64,000 nt of DNA, taken from contig NW_004624842.1 of the NCBI RefSeq assembly GCF_000247695.1, positions 3,948,570-4,012,569 of the forward strand, written 5' to 3'. The notes under the pieces are model-generated. The model was not told the DNA's origin. It ran no database searches and was given only the letters and a program-made list of their open reading frames with translations. The stretch's first letter is position 1. Each line of letters starts with the position of its first letter. This document shows, piece after piece, positions 47,583 through 59,000 of this stretch. Both the position numbers and the translations under genes were made by a program. The DNA comes from Heterocephalus glaber (lineage: Eukaryota > Chordata > Mammalia > Rodentia > Bathyergidae).

Positions 47583-47758
47583 CTAGAGATAAAACTCAGG
47601 GTTGTAGCCACTGTGCTATGTCCCCAGCATTTAAAAAAAAATTTTTATTTATGAAACAGGATCTCACTAAATTGCCCAGACTGGCCTTTAATTTGTAATC
47701 TTTCTACCTTAGCCTCCCAAGTAGCTGGGATTACAGGCATGGGCCACCATGCCCAGCA
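47583..47758 (-). repeat. B1-dID composite SINE
   Basis: Ends 315 bases before UQCC1 exon 4. Confidence 0.72.
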
Positions 47759-48072
47759 AAATTTCCTTTTAAGAATACTCTTTCTAATAGAACTTTTATT
47801 CTGTACTCCAAATATATGATTTCATAGACATTGGTTCATAAGCCCATGGTCACTGAGGTGGGTATATCTTGCTCTGTAATTTGGGGACTATCTACTAGAT
47901 ACCATTCCAAGTGTGTTTGCATTTAGTGATACGATGCCTAAAAAACCTGAAAATTAAAAATTCTAGGGGAATAAAAAACTAAGCAATATAAATACTCTTA
48001 CACAAGGAATAAAAGCATTCCTGTAAAAAAATTTTGCAATTAATTTTGGTTTCCTTCTTTTTGGCTAAATAG

Positions 48073-48180
48073 CTTCTAGCTACCAAAGATTCCCCACAGC
48101 CAGTTGAGGAAAAGGTTGGTGCCTTCACGAAGATAATAGAAGCCATGGGATTCACAGGACCTTTGAAATACAATAAATGG
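48073..48180 (+). CDS. UQCC1: UQCC1 coding exon 4
   Basis: 108 bases, 36 codons in phase 0. It includes KDSPQPVEEKVGAFTKIIEA and ends GPLKYNKW, a strongly conserved UQCC1 block leading into the chaperone domain. The acceptor is TGGCTAAATAG and the donor GTAAAG. Confidence 0.95.
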
Positions 48181-48258
48181 GTAAAGTCTTTCAAGTTCTT
48201 ATTTTTCCTTTTTTTTTTTTGTCCCTTTTATTTCTCACAGATTTTTTTTTCTTTTCCC

Positions 48259-48427
48259 ATTAGTGGAGATCAAACCCAGGGCCTTTGCAGTGAGCTACAT
48301 TCCCAGCCCTTTATATGCTTTGAGACATGGTCTTGCTAATTTGCCCACGTAGGACTAGAACTTGCAATCCTCCTGCCTCACCTTGTTAAGTGCTGGAATT
48401 ACAGGCATGCATCACCATTGCCCAGCT
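48259..48427 (-). repeat. B1-dID composite SINE
   Basis: Starts 80 bases after UQCC1 exon 4. Confidence 0.7.
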
Positions 48428-48797
48428 TGCCTCATAGATTTTTTTTTTTTAAAGCTTCTTTGCTTTTATGAAATTCATACATTATTTTGAGAATTTCTAC
48501 AAAATATACTCCTTCCCCCCCACTTCCTAGTTAGATTTATTATATAGCTTGTGGAGCTGCAATACTTTCCCACCTTGATTCCTTGTAAGTATCTTACAAT
48601 GACAGGCACAGAAGACTGGACTCCTCAGGCCCTTGCTACGTGATTTGCCATATAGATGAGTTCTAAGGGATCAGAGAGGCCAGATGTTCTGATGAAGTAT
48701 TCTTTAAAAAGCATTGCTCTCCAATTAATCCATTTTCATTAATGATTTTCACTAGGTCATTGTTGTGATTTCAAACTTTTACAAATAAGTAGCTTTA

Positions 48798-48890
48798 GAG
48801 GCAGCCCACTTTTCAGTCCCCCTTCTGTCTCAGACAGAAGCTTTTTTTCTCCCAATAAAGTTTCCCCACTCTTAAAAAAAACAACAACAA
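48798..48890 (+). mobile_element. Short processed retrocopy of an RNA 3' end
   Basis: About 76 bases with AATAAA at 48854, an A-rich tail from 48874 and a 17-bp target duplication ACAAATAAGTAGCTTTA on both sides (48781-48797, 48891-48907). The source RNA is not recognised. Confidence 0.75.
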
Positions 48891-49326
48891 ACAAATAAGT
48901 AGCTTTATTAAAATTGATCCTGTGACTTACTACAATTTTATTATAGAGAGGTATTTGCTGCCTGTGTCACTCCTAGTCAGTTCTCGGCCTAGCACATACC
49001 TGTTATATAGTAGTTTCTAGGAATGAATGGCCTGTCTGCATCAGGTGTATATTACTGTTAGACTTTTAAAATAATACCTCTAATGAATTAAAATAATAAA
49101 GCAGTAGGAATTCAGTTCTTCTCAGCCTATTTAACACTTATTACTACCATGTGTCTTGTTACTGTAGCTCAGCACTTTTTAATGCTATTTAGGATTGCTA
49201 GCATAAGCCTAAATATTTATAAGTTATACATCACAGCAAGGCAACATAAAGCAGGAGGGAATAATACTTGCTTTTCTAGAAACTATCATAATTTTGCTCA
49301 AAACAACCAAGTCTTGGCAGTTACAT

Positions 49327-49414
49327 TTTTTTTTTTTTTGGTACTGGGGATCGAACTCAGGTCCTTACGCTTGCGCAGCAGGCAGCGAAACCACTGAGCT
49401 AAATCCCTGGCCCA
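49327..49414 (-). repeat. ID SINE, subfamily 2
   Basis: AGTTACATT duplication. Confidence 0.93.
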
Positions 49415-49830
49415 AGTTACATTATTTTAATAAGTTGGATTCAAATTTGAATTTCAGGTTTAATGTAGACTCTACTTTTGGTTTCTTCTTACAATGGCTT
49501 CTCTTGCTAATAGGTCTCATTGCAGCAAATACAGTATAGACTATGGTCTGTAATCTCTTTTAACCTGAATTCTGAAAAGGCAACAGAGGTTCCACAGGCA
49601 TTTTATTTGGAAGGAACTTTGAAATGTATAGAGAAAACACAAATACTAAGCAATAATGATATTCTTGAGACCCTAAGGTTATGCAGTACCTTCTAAATCA
49701 TTGAGGAAATATTAGTTATGTACATTAAATTTTTATTTTTAAATCTCAATTCTTTGATAATTGATAAATTGTTGATGTATTTGGTGGTATTATTGATGAG
49801 AATCTTTTCCTATATATTAAAAAAATGTTA

Positions 49831-49916
49831 GGGCCGGGGATTTAGTTCAGTGGTTCCGCCGCCTGCCTCGCAAGCACAAGGTCCTGAGTTCGATCCCTGG
49901 TACAAAAAAAAAAAAA
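49831..49916 (+). repeat. ID SINE, subfamily 1
   Basis: TCCGCCGCCTGCCTCGCAAG: near consensus. Confidence 0.94.
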
Positions 49917-50373
49917 GTGATTATGATATTTGGATTTAAAACTTAAAATATGTGTTTTGTTTGAAAATTAGAAATTAAAAGAAGAAGGAAATGAAAGCAG
50001 AAAGAAAAAAGAAATATTTACTGTTTTATTAATTTCTTGGTGATTGGGCTCTAGTTGGTTACTACTGTATGGTTTGTCTAATGTTTTTTTGTAATTTCAG
50101 AGGGAAAATTGGCTACCACTTGAAGGATTAGTAACTCATCCGGAAAATTTTTCACTCTTTTTAGCTTAGGGTAGCCTCTGATATTTCTTGGTTCCCTCTG
50201 TGACCTCAACTAAATCCCTGATATTTGCATTTTAAAAATCTTCTGTGTGTGGCAGTATCTACTTTCTATAATTTCATTTTTAAATTTGTGACATCAAAAG
50301 ATCAAAGTATGTCATTCTAGTATGCTTTTGGTATAAAATGTAGATATAACCTTTCATTTAAAAAAAATCGAAA

Positions 50374-50457
50374 GGGCCGGGGATTTAGCTCAGTGGTTCC
50401 GCCGGCTGCCTTGCAAGCACAAGGAGCCTAGTTTGATCACCGGTACATAAAAAAAAG
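50374..50457 (+). repeat. ID SINE, subfamily 1
   Basis: First of two direct copies. Confidence 0.93.
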
Positions 50458-50467
50458 AGGAAAGCCT

Positions 50468-50560
50468 GGGGCTGGGGGTGTAGCTCAGTGGTGCCACACC
50501 TGCCTGGCAAACGCAGTGTCCTAAGTTTGATCCCCAGTACGGGGGTGGGGGTGGTGGGGT
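50468..50560 (+). repeat. ID SINE
   Basis: Second direct copy with a G-rich tail instead of poly-A. Confidence 0.88.
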
Positions 50561-50857
50561 GGTATCTACAAAAAAAAATGGAAAGCCCTTTACAGCATTC
50601 TTGACTGAGAATCTATGGCTAGACACTTCCATTAGATTACATTGGAAAACTCTTTATTTTGTGTTTTCACAGTATTTGATTAGAGAATAAAATGTCTGTT
50701 CATGTCAGTAGTATCAACTATCTTTTCTCTATATTTTTCTTTAATGTTTTCATATATGGTTCCCTTTTTTTTTTTTCAGGATCATACTTAGGATGATCAG
50801 TGTAGCTTTTCCTTACCTATTTGAGTATCTTAAAATAAATTTTTTTTTCATCATATT

Positions 50858-51006
50858 TGTTTGTTTGTTATTTTTTGAGACAGGGTCTCGCTGTGTAGTT
50901 CAGGCTGGTCTTGAACTCATGGTGGAGCCCACGTTGGCCTTGAACTCACAGGGATCCTCCTTCCTCAGCCTCCTGAGGATTACAGGTGTACACCACCATG
51001 CTTAGC
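50858..51006 (-). repeat. B1 SINE
   Basis: Reversed, internal duplication. Confidence 0.88.
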
Positions 51007-52397
51007 TCTGTTTTTCATTGTATTTGTATAGCAGTATCATATAAGAAAAGGACAGCACTTATCAGACTTTGCCACATGCTGTAAATAGTTTCTGTTTTAG
51101 CATTAAGCCAAAAATTTATTTCTGTTCTGAAGGATACTGTCAACCTGGAGTATATTCAGAAGTAGGCAGTGAACCTTGTAAAAGCTTCAGAAACTGTGTT
51201 GAATGAAGAATGGCTGCAGGAAGTAAGGATGCTTAGCCTGGAAAAGAGAAAACATGGTGACTCTTCTCAGTATTTCAGGGGCAAATACAGAAAATAAAAA
51301 GAGAATGAAAGACTAAATCTAAAGTACTCCAGTGGTCAGAATAATGTTTAATGAATGTTACATGAAACAGATTTAAGTTCAATAAAACAAAGATGACACC
51401 AGAATTGTCTTCCAGTAGGATATAGATAGCCTTACGAGCTCATTGATCTTGTTTGAAGAGGGGCCCCTATTGTTCGTTGACCATGAGTCAGGGATGCTGG
51501 AGAAAGAATTCCAGTACAAGTGACTAAAAAGCCCCTTCCAACTCCCATACAACTGTTAGTCCCAGCCTTTTACTACATTCATTTTCCATCTTGTAGAGAG
51601 ACACAAAATGTATCAGTAAGAGAGCAGATTTTCATTTCTAAAGCTATTCTAGATGCTTCAGTTTTAGTCAAGTAGCCTGATGAAGGCTTCCAAAGTTAGA
51701 ATGAAATAACATTAAGTCATCCAAGGACCAGAACAGCTTGTGTTGACTGGGTGGAAATTTAGTCCGCTTACCTCCTTAACTTAGATTAGTGCATTATTCT
51801 TCAGGAGGCTCTTTCCAGTTGTTATTTCCAGTCCCTGTATGATGGTCTTCAGGGACTTGCTTTAGAGATTTGTCCAGGAAAATGGCTTACCCAAGTATAA
51901 AGGCTTGACTTTGTTGCAGGAAAAGTGATGAACTATAAAATGCTTCTGACTGCTACAGTATGAGCACTGTATAGATGTACCAGCCAATCTGGTGAGGTCT
52001 GTATTATTTGTAATGAATGCTTTTTCATGAACGTGTTGTGAAGGGAAAACTTTCTTCTCAAGGAAAGACTTCAGCTTTGGAGGCAAGTCTGCCTTTCCAA
52101 AGACAGGGTGATTAATCATGAAGCTAGAGAACTTTATATAGAGGAACCTGAAGGAAACTGCAGGATTTAAGAAAAAATAAGGAAACTAGCCATTAGGAAT
52201 TTTAGTTAAAATTGTCTATCTGTCTATAGTTGGACTGGGCCATTAACTCCACGAGCGAAGGAATTCTTGTTTGATTACCTCTGATTGTTAGCATCCAGAC
52301 CTGTGCCACCAACTGAGTTTGGTACTCAATAAATTATTTGTCTAAGGAAGTGAAGATAAGGGATATCCTAAATTCCTTGGCTCAAGAATAGAAATAG
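51007..52397. other. SINE-free block in UQCC1 intron 4
   Basis: 1.4 kb without any ID, B1 or L1 copy in an otherwise repeat-packed intron. It includes the CR1/L3-like remnant at 51,120. An 85-codon minus-strand frame (51862-52119) shows no family I recognise. Confidence 0.5.
51120..51565 (+). mobile_element. CR1/L3-like LINE fossil
   Basis: A stretch translating as EEWLQEVRMLSLEKRK resembles the end of CR1/L3 reverse transcriptase ORFs. The CCCCTTCCAACTCCCATACA end fits the family 3' terminus. Very diverged. Confidence 0.45.
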
Positions 52398-52488
52398 GGG
52401 GCTGGGGATTTAGCTCAGTGGTTCCGGTGCCTGCCTCGAAAGCGCAAGGTCCCGAGTTCGATCCCCAGTACCAAAAAAAAAAAAAAAA
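52398..52488 (+). repeat. ID SINE, subfamily 3
   Basis: CCTGCCTCGAAAGCGCAAGG variant. AAGAATAGAAATAGGG duplication. Confidence 0.95.
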
Positions 52489-52751
52489 GAATAGAAATAG
52501 GGCCGATGATATTAGATTATTATTAGATTGATGATGTACAGATCTGTGCTTTCTGAACTGCATATATTAATAAAGTTAAACTGGTAGTGACTGCTGCTGC
52601 TTCTTTTTTGTATGTTAATATGGTGAATTATACTGATTGATTTGCCAGTATTGAATCAACTTTTGTTGAATCAACATTTCTGGATAACTTCTACTTGATC
52701 ATGATAAATTGTCCTTTTAACATATTGATGAATTCTGTTTACATTTTTCTC

Positions 52752-52834
52752 CTTTTTTTGGTACCAGGGATCGAACTCTGGTCCTTGCGCTTGTGAGGCA
52801 GGCGGCGGAACCGCTGAGCTAAATCCCTGACCCG
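52752..52834 (-). repeat. ID SINE, subfamily 1
   Basis: Reversed copy. Confidence 0.92.
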
Positions 52835-53472
52835 CAATTGATATTTTAAAGAACTAGGTTCTTTGATTTGATTTTCTGTATTTTTCTCTTTTGAAGTTTA
52901 TTGATTTCTGCCATTGTTTTTATAGTATTCTTTCTGTTTGCTTTTAAGCTTAATTTGTTCTTCTTTAGTAATGTTTACCATGGATTTTGTTTAAATATGG
53001 TCTTCTAAATGCTGGTTTACTTCCCAAATAAGCATATTATCTGAATTTAATTTGTTATATATTCACTCTTCCCCTATCTGATTTTAGACTAAAAGCTTTG
53101 ACGATATAATAGACATCAAAGCAAATCTTAATTACAGTCAGAGTTACAAGTCTTTCTTATCTTCTTACAGATATTTCTGCTCATCAGAGACACAGTTGAT
53201 TGGACTCTAAAGGATATAGAAAATATGAATGTTATATAGTTTGAGTGTAGTTTATCATTGGTGAATCTTTGTAACAGCTCTACTGATTTCTACATTGCTG
53301 TGCCATTTGTAGTCAGTGCATCTTTGTTTTTAGTATACATACTTGAATTTGTAATTTTCCCTGTCATTTTTTTTTTCCCTGTCATTTTAAGGGAAAAAAC
53401 AAACAAGCTAACTTCTTTGAGCCTTTTGTTGATGTGTTTTATTACATCCTTAATGATCTTGTTTGTATGTTT

Positions 53473-53651
53473 TTACAGTACTAGGGATTGAACTCAGGGC
53501 ACTGAATTAGATCTTTAGCTCTTTTTATTTTTTATTTTGAGGCAGGGTCTCGTTAAGTTTTTAAGTTGCGCAGGATGGGCTTGAATTTGTGATCCTTCTG
53601 CTCGGCCCCCAGAGTGCTGGGATTACAGGTGTGCGTCACGATGCCTAGCTC
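53473..53651 (-). repeat. B1-dID composite SINE
   Basis: Degenerate ID then reversed B1. Confidence 0.68.
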
Positions 53652-53739
53652 CTTAATGAAATGTTGTAAAAGTCCTTGAAATACTTGTTCCTGTAGCACT
53701 GAGTTGATCTTCAGACTTACAATTCAACTTTTTATTTTT

Positions 53740-53860
53740 AGATTTATTTTTATTAAGACATAATTTACATACAGTAAAATAAATAAGTCTTACATATATT
53801 GCTCAGTGAAGAAAGTAAAATGATCACTCATAGCAAGATTCTGAGAGAATTCTGACTGTT
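53740..53860 (-). mobile_element. LINE-1 (L1M) fragment, minus strand
   Basis: Short reversed L1 3' segment (AAGACATAATTTACATACAG). Confidence 0.4.
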
Positions 53861-53989
53861 TTGGGAAATACACTGTCTAATCTGGTGGAGTACAAGTACA
53901 TCCTTCTACTGTATATTATATTCACTAGAAACCTTTGTTTGAATATACAGTATTATGTGTTTAAACACAAACTATTAAAACTAAAGACA

Positions 53990-54120
53990 GGGTCGGGGAT
54001 TTAGCTCAGTGGTTCTGCCATCTGCCTTGCAGGTGCAGGGACCTGAGTTTGATCTCTGGTACCAAAAAGCCCCCCCCAAAACCCCTAAAGACAATATAGA
54101 AAAAAGCCCCCCCAAAAAAC
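53990..54120 (+). repeat. ID SINE with duplicated A/C tail
   Basis: The tail AAAAAGCCCCCCC occurs twice around CTAAAGACAATATAG. Confidence 0.9.
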
Positions 54121-54551
54121 CAACAACACTTTTAGACTAATTAGTAGTGCCACTGAAGAAACATTAAAGGCTTGAAGATTTTTGTTTGATTTTGGCCGGA
54201 AGTGTGGGCAATTATATAATAAAAGGGACTTCAGAATACGAAGTGTTAACGTGGATAATGGTGAAGAAATGTGGTGAAATGATTTGGAACGAAGGATAGC
54301 TTTTATTTAAATATTGGAAAAACCTCTAACATTTTCATGTAAAACCCTAAAATGTGAACATAACACAAAGTCCATATAAACAGCTATCTTTAAGAAAGGA
54401 AACATTCCTAGATAAGTTTAAATTACCTAAAGACAAAGACAGGTTTGGAACCTTCTAGTTGAAGAAATGTAAGATTCTGTAACTCATATCTAATGACACT
54501 AGAACATCCACTTGGTCATGTCTTGAGTTTGGTTTTATTCTCTTTGTCTAG

Positions 54552-54624
54552 AAGATTAAGATTGCAGCCCTGCGCATGTATAGTAGCTGTGTGGAGAAAA
54601 CTGACTTCGAGGAATTCTTTCTAA
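54552..54624 (+). CDS. UQCC1: UQCC1 coding exon 5
   Basis: 73 bases encode KIKIAALRMYSSCVEKTDFE then EFFL and one base of the next codon. The acceptor is TCTTTGTCTAG and the donor GTAAGT. This is the start of the ubiquinol-cytochrome c chaperone domain, almost identical to the family. Confidence 0.95.
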
Positions 54625-54712
54625 GTAAGTTACTATTTGATAGTTTTGAAAGGGAAAATGAATCTACTTTTTATCTTTATGGTTATATTTTAATAGGATA
54701 AATTTTTTTGTT

Positions 54713-54827
54713 TTGTGTTTGAGACAAAGTCTCTTGTGTAGTTCAGGCTGGCCTTGAACTCAAGATTCTCCTGCCTTGGACTTCTGAGTTCTGGGGCTAT
54801 AGGGATGCACCACTCACCTGGCTTTAG
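54713..54827 (-). repeat. B1 SINE
   Basis: Short reversed B1, 89 bases after UQCC1 exon 5. Confidence 0.82.
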
Positions 54828-54936
54828 ACGTTTTTTTTTAAGTCGCTAGTGAAACAATTTTTCCTGTACAAAGTATAAAACAAGCTGTTTTTCTCCCTTA
54901 CTATAAAAGCACAAGAAACCTGTATATAAAATATTT

Positions 54937-55096
54937 TAACCAGGTGTGGTGGCACATACCTGTAATCACAGCACTCAGGAGACTAAGGCAGGACGATCAC
55001 CATGAGTTCAAGGCTAGCCTAGGGTACATGGTGAGTTCAAGGCCAGCCTGAACTACATTAGCAAGGACCCCCTCTGAAAAAAAAAAAAAAAGCAGA
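54937..55096 (+). repeat. B1 SINE
   Basis: Full B1. With 54713 it forms an inverted pair. Confidence 0.88.
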
Positions 55097-55265
55097 CAAA
55101 AAACATTTTAAAAAGTTTGAAAAAATTTGTCTAATACTTTGACATTGTCATTGGCCTAATGCACACACATCTTTCATGTCAATGAACTTGTAGTGTACAT
55201 ACCTGTTTTACTTAGCATTTTCACCTAGACTTTTTGCCAATCGATCCTCCTTTGCTTCTGGTTCT

Positions 55266-55358
55266 TAATTTTTTTTTTTTTTTTGGTTCTGGGGATCAAA
55301 CTCAGGGCCTTATGGTTGCAAGGCAGGCAGCGGAACCACTGAGCTAAATTCCCGGCTG
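55266..55358 (-). repeat. ID SINE
   Basis: Reversed copy. Confidence 0.92.
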
Positions 55359-55645
55359 GTTTTTAATTGTTAATCCTGGAATAAGCCTCATGATTTTTCT
55401 TCTTTATATTAAATGGCTAATGATAAAAAGGTTTATGTAATTTTGTTATTTATATCCCATTGATAAATTGCCTTTCAAAGGGCTTTTATTGGAGTAGATC
55501 ATCCCTGCCAGTCAACTGTATCAATATAATACTCATTTTGATCCTGTAAGCTATTATAGTTATTAGCAAAGTTAATTAAAACTACTGGGAAAATTTAAGA
55601 CATTTCCAGTAACACAGAGTTTATTAGGTATGATTGAAAAATACA

Positions 55646-56266
55646 TGAATGTTTAAATTAAAACTTTTTTTTATAACAATAAAAGACACATTGCTATTAA
55701 TCACCCTCAAAATACTCCCCACACTTTGAATGCACTTATCCCATCATTCTTGCCACTTTCTAAAGCAGTTCTGAAAGTCCTCTTTTGTGATGTCTTAGTT
55801 ACACTGTTGTGGGTGCTTTGATGTCCTGAATCTATTCAAAACATTTACCTTTCTTGGGGGCCGAGGATTTAGCTCAGTGGTTCCGCCGCCTGCCTTGCAA
55901 GCGCAAGGTCCCAAGTTCAATCCCTGGTACCAAAAAAAAACCCAAAAACATTTACCTTTCATAGTCACTTTGCCTTTGCGGAAGAGCCAGAAGTCTCACA
56001 ATGTCAGATCCAATTAATAAAGTGGATGAGGATCCACTGCAATGTTTTATAAGCCTACCCTTTAGTTGGATGGCACTTGACACCAGTATTCACATATTTT
56101 TATCACACCTTAGAAAGACAGTAATGAAAGAGAACTTCTAGAATTGCTTCATTAAGTGGCAAGAATGATGAGATCAGTGTGTTTGGAGTGAGGGGAAGTA
56201 TTTTGAAGGGCATTAATGGTAATATGTCTTTTACTATATTAAATCTTAAAAAATTTAAACATTTAT
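55646..56266. mobile_element. Fold-back mariner fossil, copy 2
   Basis: Related to the copy at 4210. Minus-strand reading shows EDFQNCFRKWQE then WDKC, typical of mariner transposase C termini, with several stops. The right end repeats this region in inverted orientation. An ID copy is inserted at 55856. Dead element. Confidence 0.75.
55856..55941 (+). repeat. ID SINE, subfamily 1
   Basis: AAAACATTTACCTTTC duplication. In mariner copy 2. Confidence 0.94.
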
Positions 56267-56416
56267 CATATATTATGATTACACTTTGTAGAAGGAAATG
56301 GATGCTATATACTTATATAGTGTCAGCCATATCCTCAAAGCAGCAAACATGTAACAAGTATATACACCTGGTATTTTTCTCTGACAAATATTTAAACATA
56401 ATTATTATTATTATTT

Positions 56417-56432
56417 TTTGGTCCCCGGCCCA
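56417..56432 (-). repeat. Possible collapsed ID remnant
   Basis: TTTTTTGGTCCCCGGCCC joins the two outer ends of a reversed ID with nothing between. Confidence 0.4.
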
Positions 56433-56702
56433 AACCAGCTTCTAATATTAATAATTTCTGCATCACGTACATAAAGTATATTTTCCTTTAGATTAATTTC
56501 TTTTAAAATGAGAAATTGCTAGAGTTTACAAAAAGCAGAAAAATTTTCTTTCCTGCTTATAAATAAAAAATAAAAAATGGGCAATGAATTAAAATTTCTG
56601 AATATCAACCCGCTGAAACAATGAAATAAGTGTTTTATTCTTGAAAACAAAAAGTTATTGAACTGAATCTAGCTTTCTTCACTGTTAAGATAATTATGTT
56701 TA

Positions 56703-56843
56703 GGGCTGGGGATTTAGCTCAGTGGTTTTGCCTCCTGCTATGCAAGTGCAAGGACCCAAGTTTGATCCCTGGTACCAGGGATCAAACTCGGGACCTTGCG
56801 GTTGCAAGGCAGGTGTGGTGCCACTGAGCTAAATCCCCGGCCC
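56703..56843. repeat. Inverted tail-to-tail ID pair
   Basis: A + strand ID (56703-56776) runs straight into a - strand ID, sharing GGTACC. A perfect 26-bp palindrome is centred at 56773/56774. There is no A tail between the copies. Confidence 0.93.
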
Positions 56844-57211
56844 TAAAAGCTGTTTTTTTAAAGTAGCTTTTTGAACTCTTGTGTTTAAATATTTCCCACC
56901 AGATCTTTTAAATAGAAACTTCATCCTCAGATATCCTTTTAATATTTGATTCAACAAATAATTCAGAAATGTATTATAATTATTTTAAAATTTTTTATTA
57001 GTACATAATAAAATGTTTACACACATTTATTATAATTATTTTGAAAGAATGTTTAGTAGCTATCTTTGTCTGGGCCAACTTGTGATCATTGAAAATTCTT
57101 GGGTTAATATTATAGTGTCATATAATGACTGTTATTACCTATTTAAGTTAATGTGTCATATATTAATTCATAGCCTGTTGCAAACTACAAAGTTAAGAGT
57201 TCATTAAAAGT

Positions 57212-57300
57212 AGGGCCAGGGATTTATCTTAGTGGTTCTGCAGCCTGCCTTGTAAGCGAACCAGAGTTCAATCCCTGGTACCAAAAACAACAACAAAATA
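57212..57300 (+). repeat. ID SINE
   Basis: Small deletion before box B. (CAA)n tail. Confidence 0.9.
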
Positions 57301-58191
57301 AAAACACTTAATATTGCACACACACAAAAAAAGAGTTTATTAAAAGTTGTGATCATTATATAATAATAGCTCACATTTATATAGAGTAGTATGCTTTTAC
57401 ATTTGTTTTATTTAAAAGTTATAAAATCTTGTGGTCTGCCTGTAGGGGCTTGTATTGTTTATTTTTGTTTTGCTTTCAGAAACAGTTGAGACTTCAAGAA
57501 GATAAGTCACTTGCCTAAGATTTCTTAGCCAAGCCTTGCATCTGTGTTGTCTGGCTTAAAATCCAAAGATTTTCCCACTGATGCATATTGCCTGTGTCAA
57601 TGAAAGTGACTGTGAAGTAGAAATGTTAATCTATCTTAATATTTTTGTGTTTCGTTATATTTAAATGAAAACTACCTCTGTGAGATGTATTAATATTGTA
57701 AACTGATGTTTATATGTAGTATGGCATGTATATCTTAGTGAACTTTGTCCTAGCTTTGTCTTTCACTGTAGATACACTGAGGTAGCGTAGCAGTAAATTT
57801 TTCAGTGACATCACTTCAGATTTTCTAAAGAATTTTCTAGAGAATTGCCTGGTAGGACGTATTGCATGTTCAACTTTTAGTCCTGAGGATAGAGAGTCTC
57901 TAGTGGCTGGCCAGTGTTGTCCTTCCCCAGCAGAAGTGAGGCTGGTGCCATTTCTTGAAGACTGAATGTGAGTGAGTTGTGTACTCATAGTATATTGGGC
58001 CTGTTAACCTCTTGAATGGTCTCCCATAAAATGCCAAAGTTATAGACTCTTTGTCATATCAGAGCCAAAGTGTTCAAAGGTTTAGATCCAGAGCTAGGTA
58101 TTGGGGGTTTGAAGTGGTAAGAAGTGTCAGTGGCCACTGTTTCTACTGTGTTCTGATGATGTGCCACTCTGTCATAAAGAGTGTGCCTGCT

Positions 58192-58274
58192 GGGCTGGGG
58201 ATTTAGCTCAGTGGTTCCGGCACCTGCCTCGAAAGCACAAGGTCTGGAGTTCCCTCCCCGGTACCAAAACAAAA
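58192..58274 (+). repeat. ID SINE, subfamily 3
   Basis: CCTCGAAAGCACAAGG variant. AGAGTGTGCCTGCTG duplication. Confidence 0.94.
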
Positions 58275-58544
58275 GAGTGTGCCTGCTGAGTATGGGGTGG
58301 ATTGCTGACTGCTCTTTTGGAGGTCAGTTCTATAAAGAGTGTTTGGAGCAGAGATGAAATCATAGAGCTTGCATTTAATTCCAGACTGCCGGCTATAGAC
58401 TTGTTTTTAGTCCCTAAGAGACTAATGAATTACCTTGGAGAAGAAGATCCTTAATGAGTAAGTTCTGCATCAGGTTGAGGTTCACCCTAGTTGCTTTATT
58501 GATACAATCTTAAATAATTAGTGAAGGTTTTGCTTCTTTGTTTT

Positions 58545-58713
58545 TTGGTGGCTTTGTTTTGTTTTGTTTTGTTTTGAGACAGGGTCTGGCTTTGTAGTTC
58601 AGGCTGATCTTTAACTCAGTATGTAGCCCAGGCCATCCTTGAACTTGTGGTGATCCTCCTGCCTGAGCCTCCCAAGTGCTGGGATTATAGGCATGCACCA
58701 CCATGCCTAGCCA
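58545..58713 (-). repeat. B1 SINE
   Basis: Reversed, with (TTTTG)n tail. Confidence 0.88.
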
Positions 58714-58784
58714 AGTAGTGAAGTTTAAAAAAAATAATTTAAACCCTAATATTTAAATAATTCACTGAAGGACAATTGTGAATA

Positions 58785-59000
58785 TTTATTGAGTACCTGT
58801 AAATACTAACCATTTTGTTAAACATTTTCTAGGCTTTATCTCATTGACTCTTTACCAAAACTATATAAAACAGATTATCTTATTCTCCCCATTTATTCAG
58901 AGACAAAACCAAGGCACTTAGAGAGGCTTAGTGACTTTGCCCAGAGTCATATAGCAAGTAAGGGTAGAGTCAGGGCTTTGAATCAGGCAGCTTAACCCTG
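58785..59000 (-). repeat. MIR/L2-type remnant
   Basis: CCCCATTTATTCAGAGACAA, GACTTTGCCCAGAGTCATAT, GGGCTTTGAATCAGGCAGC: reverse MIR. Confidence 0.6.

Larger units (their letters stand above)
46533..48072 (+). other. UQCC1: UQCC1 intron 3
   Basis: 1.5-kb intron with a MIR remnant, two ID copies and a B1-dID composite. Confidence 0.9.
48181..54551 (+). other. UQCC1: UQCC1 intron 4
   Basis: 6.4-kb intron. It holds a 1.4-kb block without SINEs (51,007-52,397) that includes a CR1/L3-like fossil. Confidence 0.9.

Noticed and set aside
51862..52119. 85-codon minus-strand frame with several Cys and His
   Set aside because: The spacing does not fit a zinc finger and there is no recognisable family. 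Probably chance.
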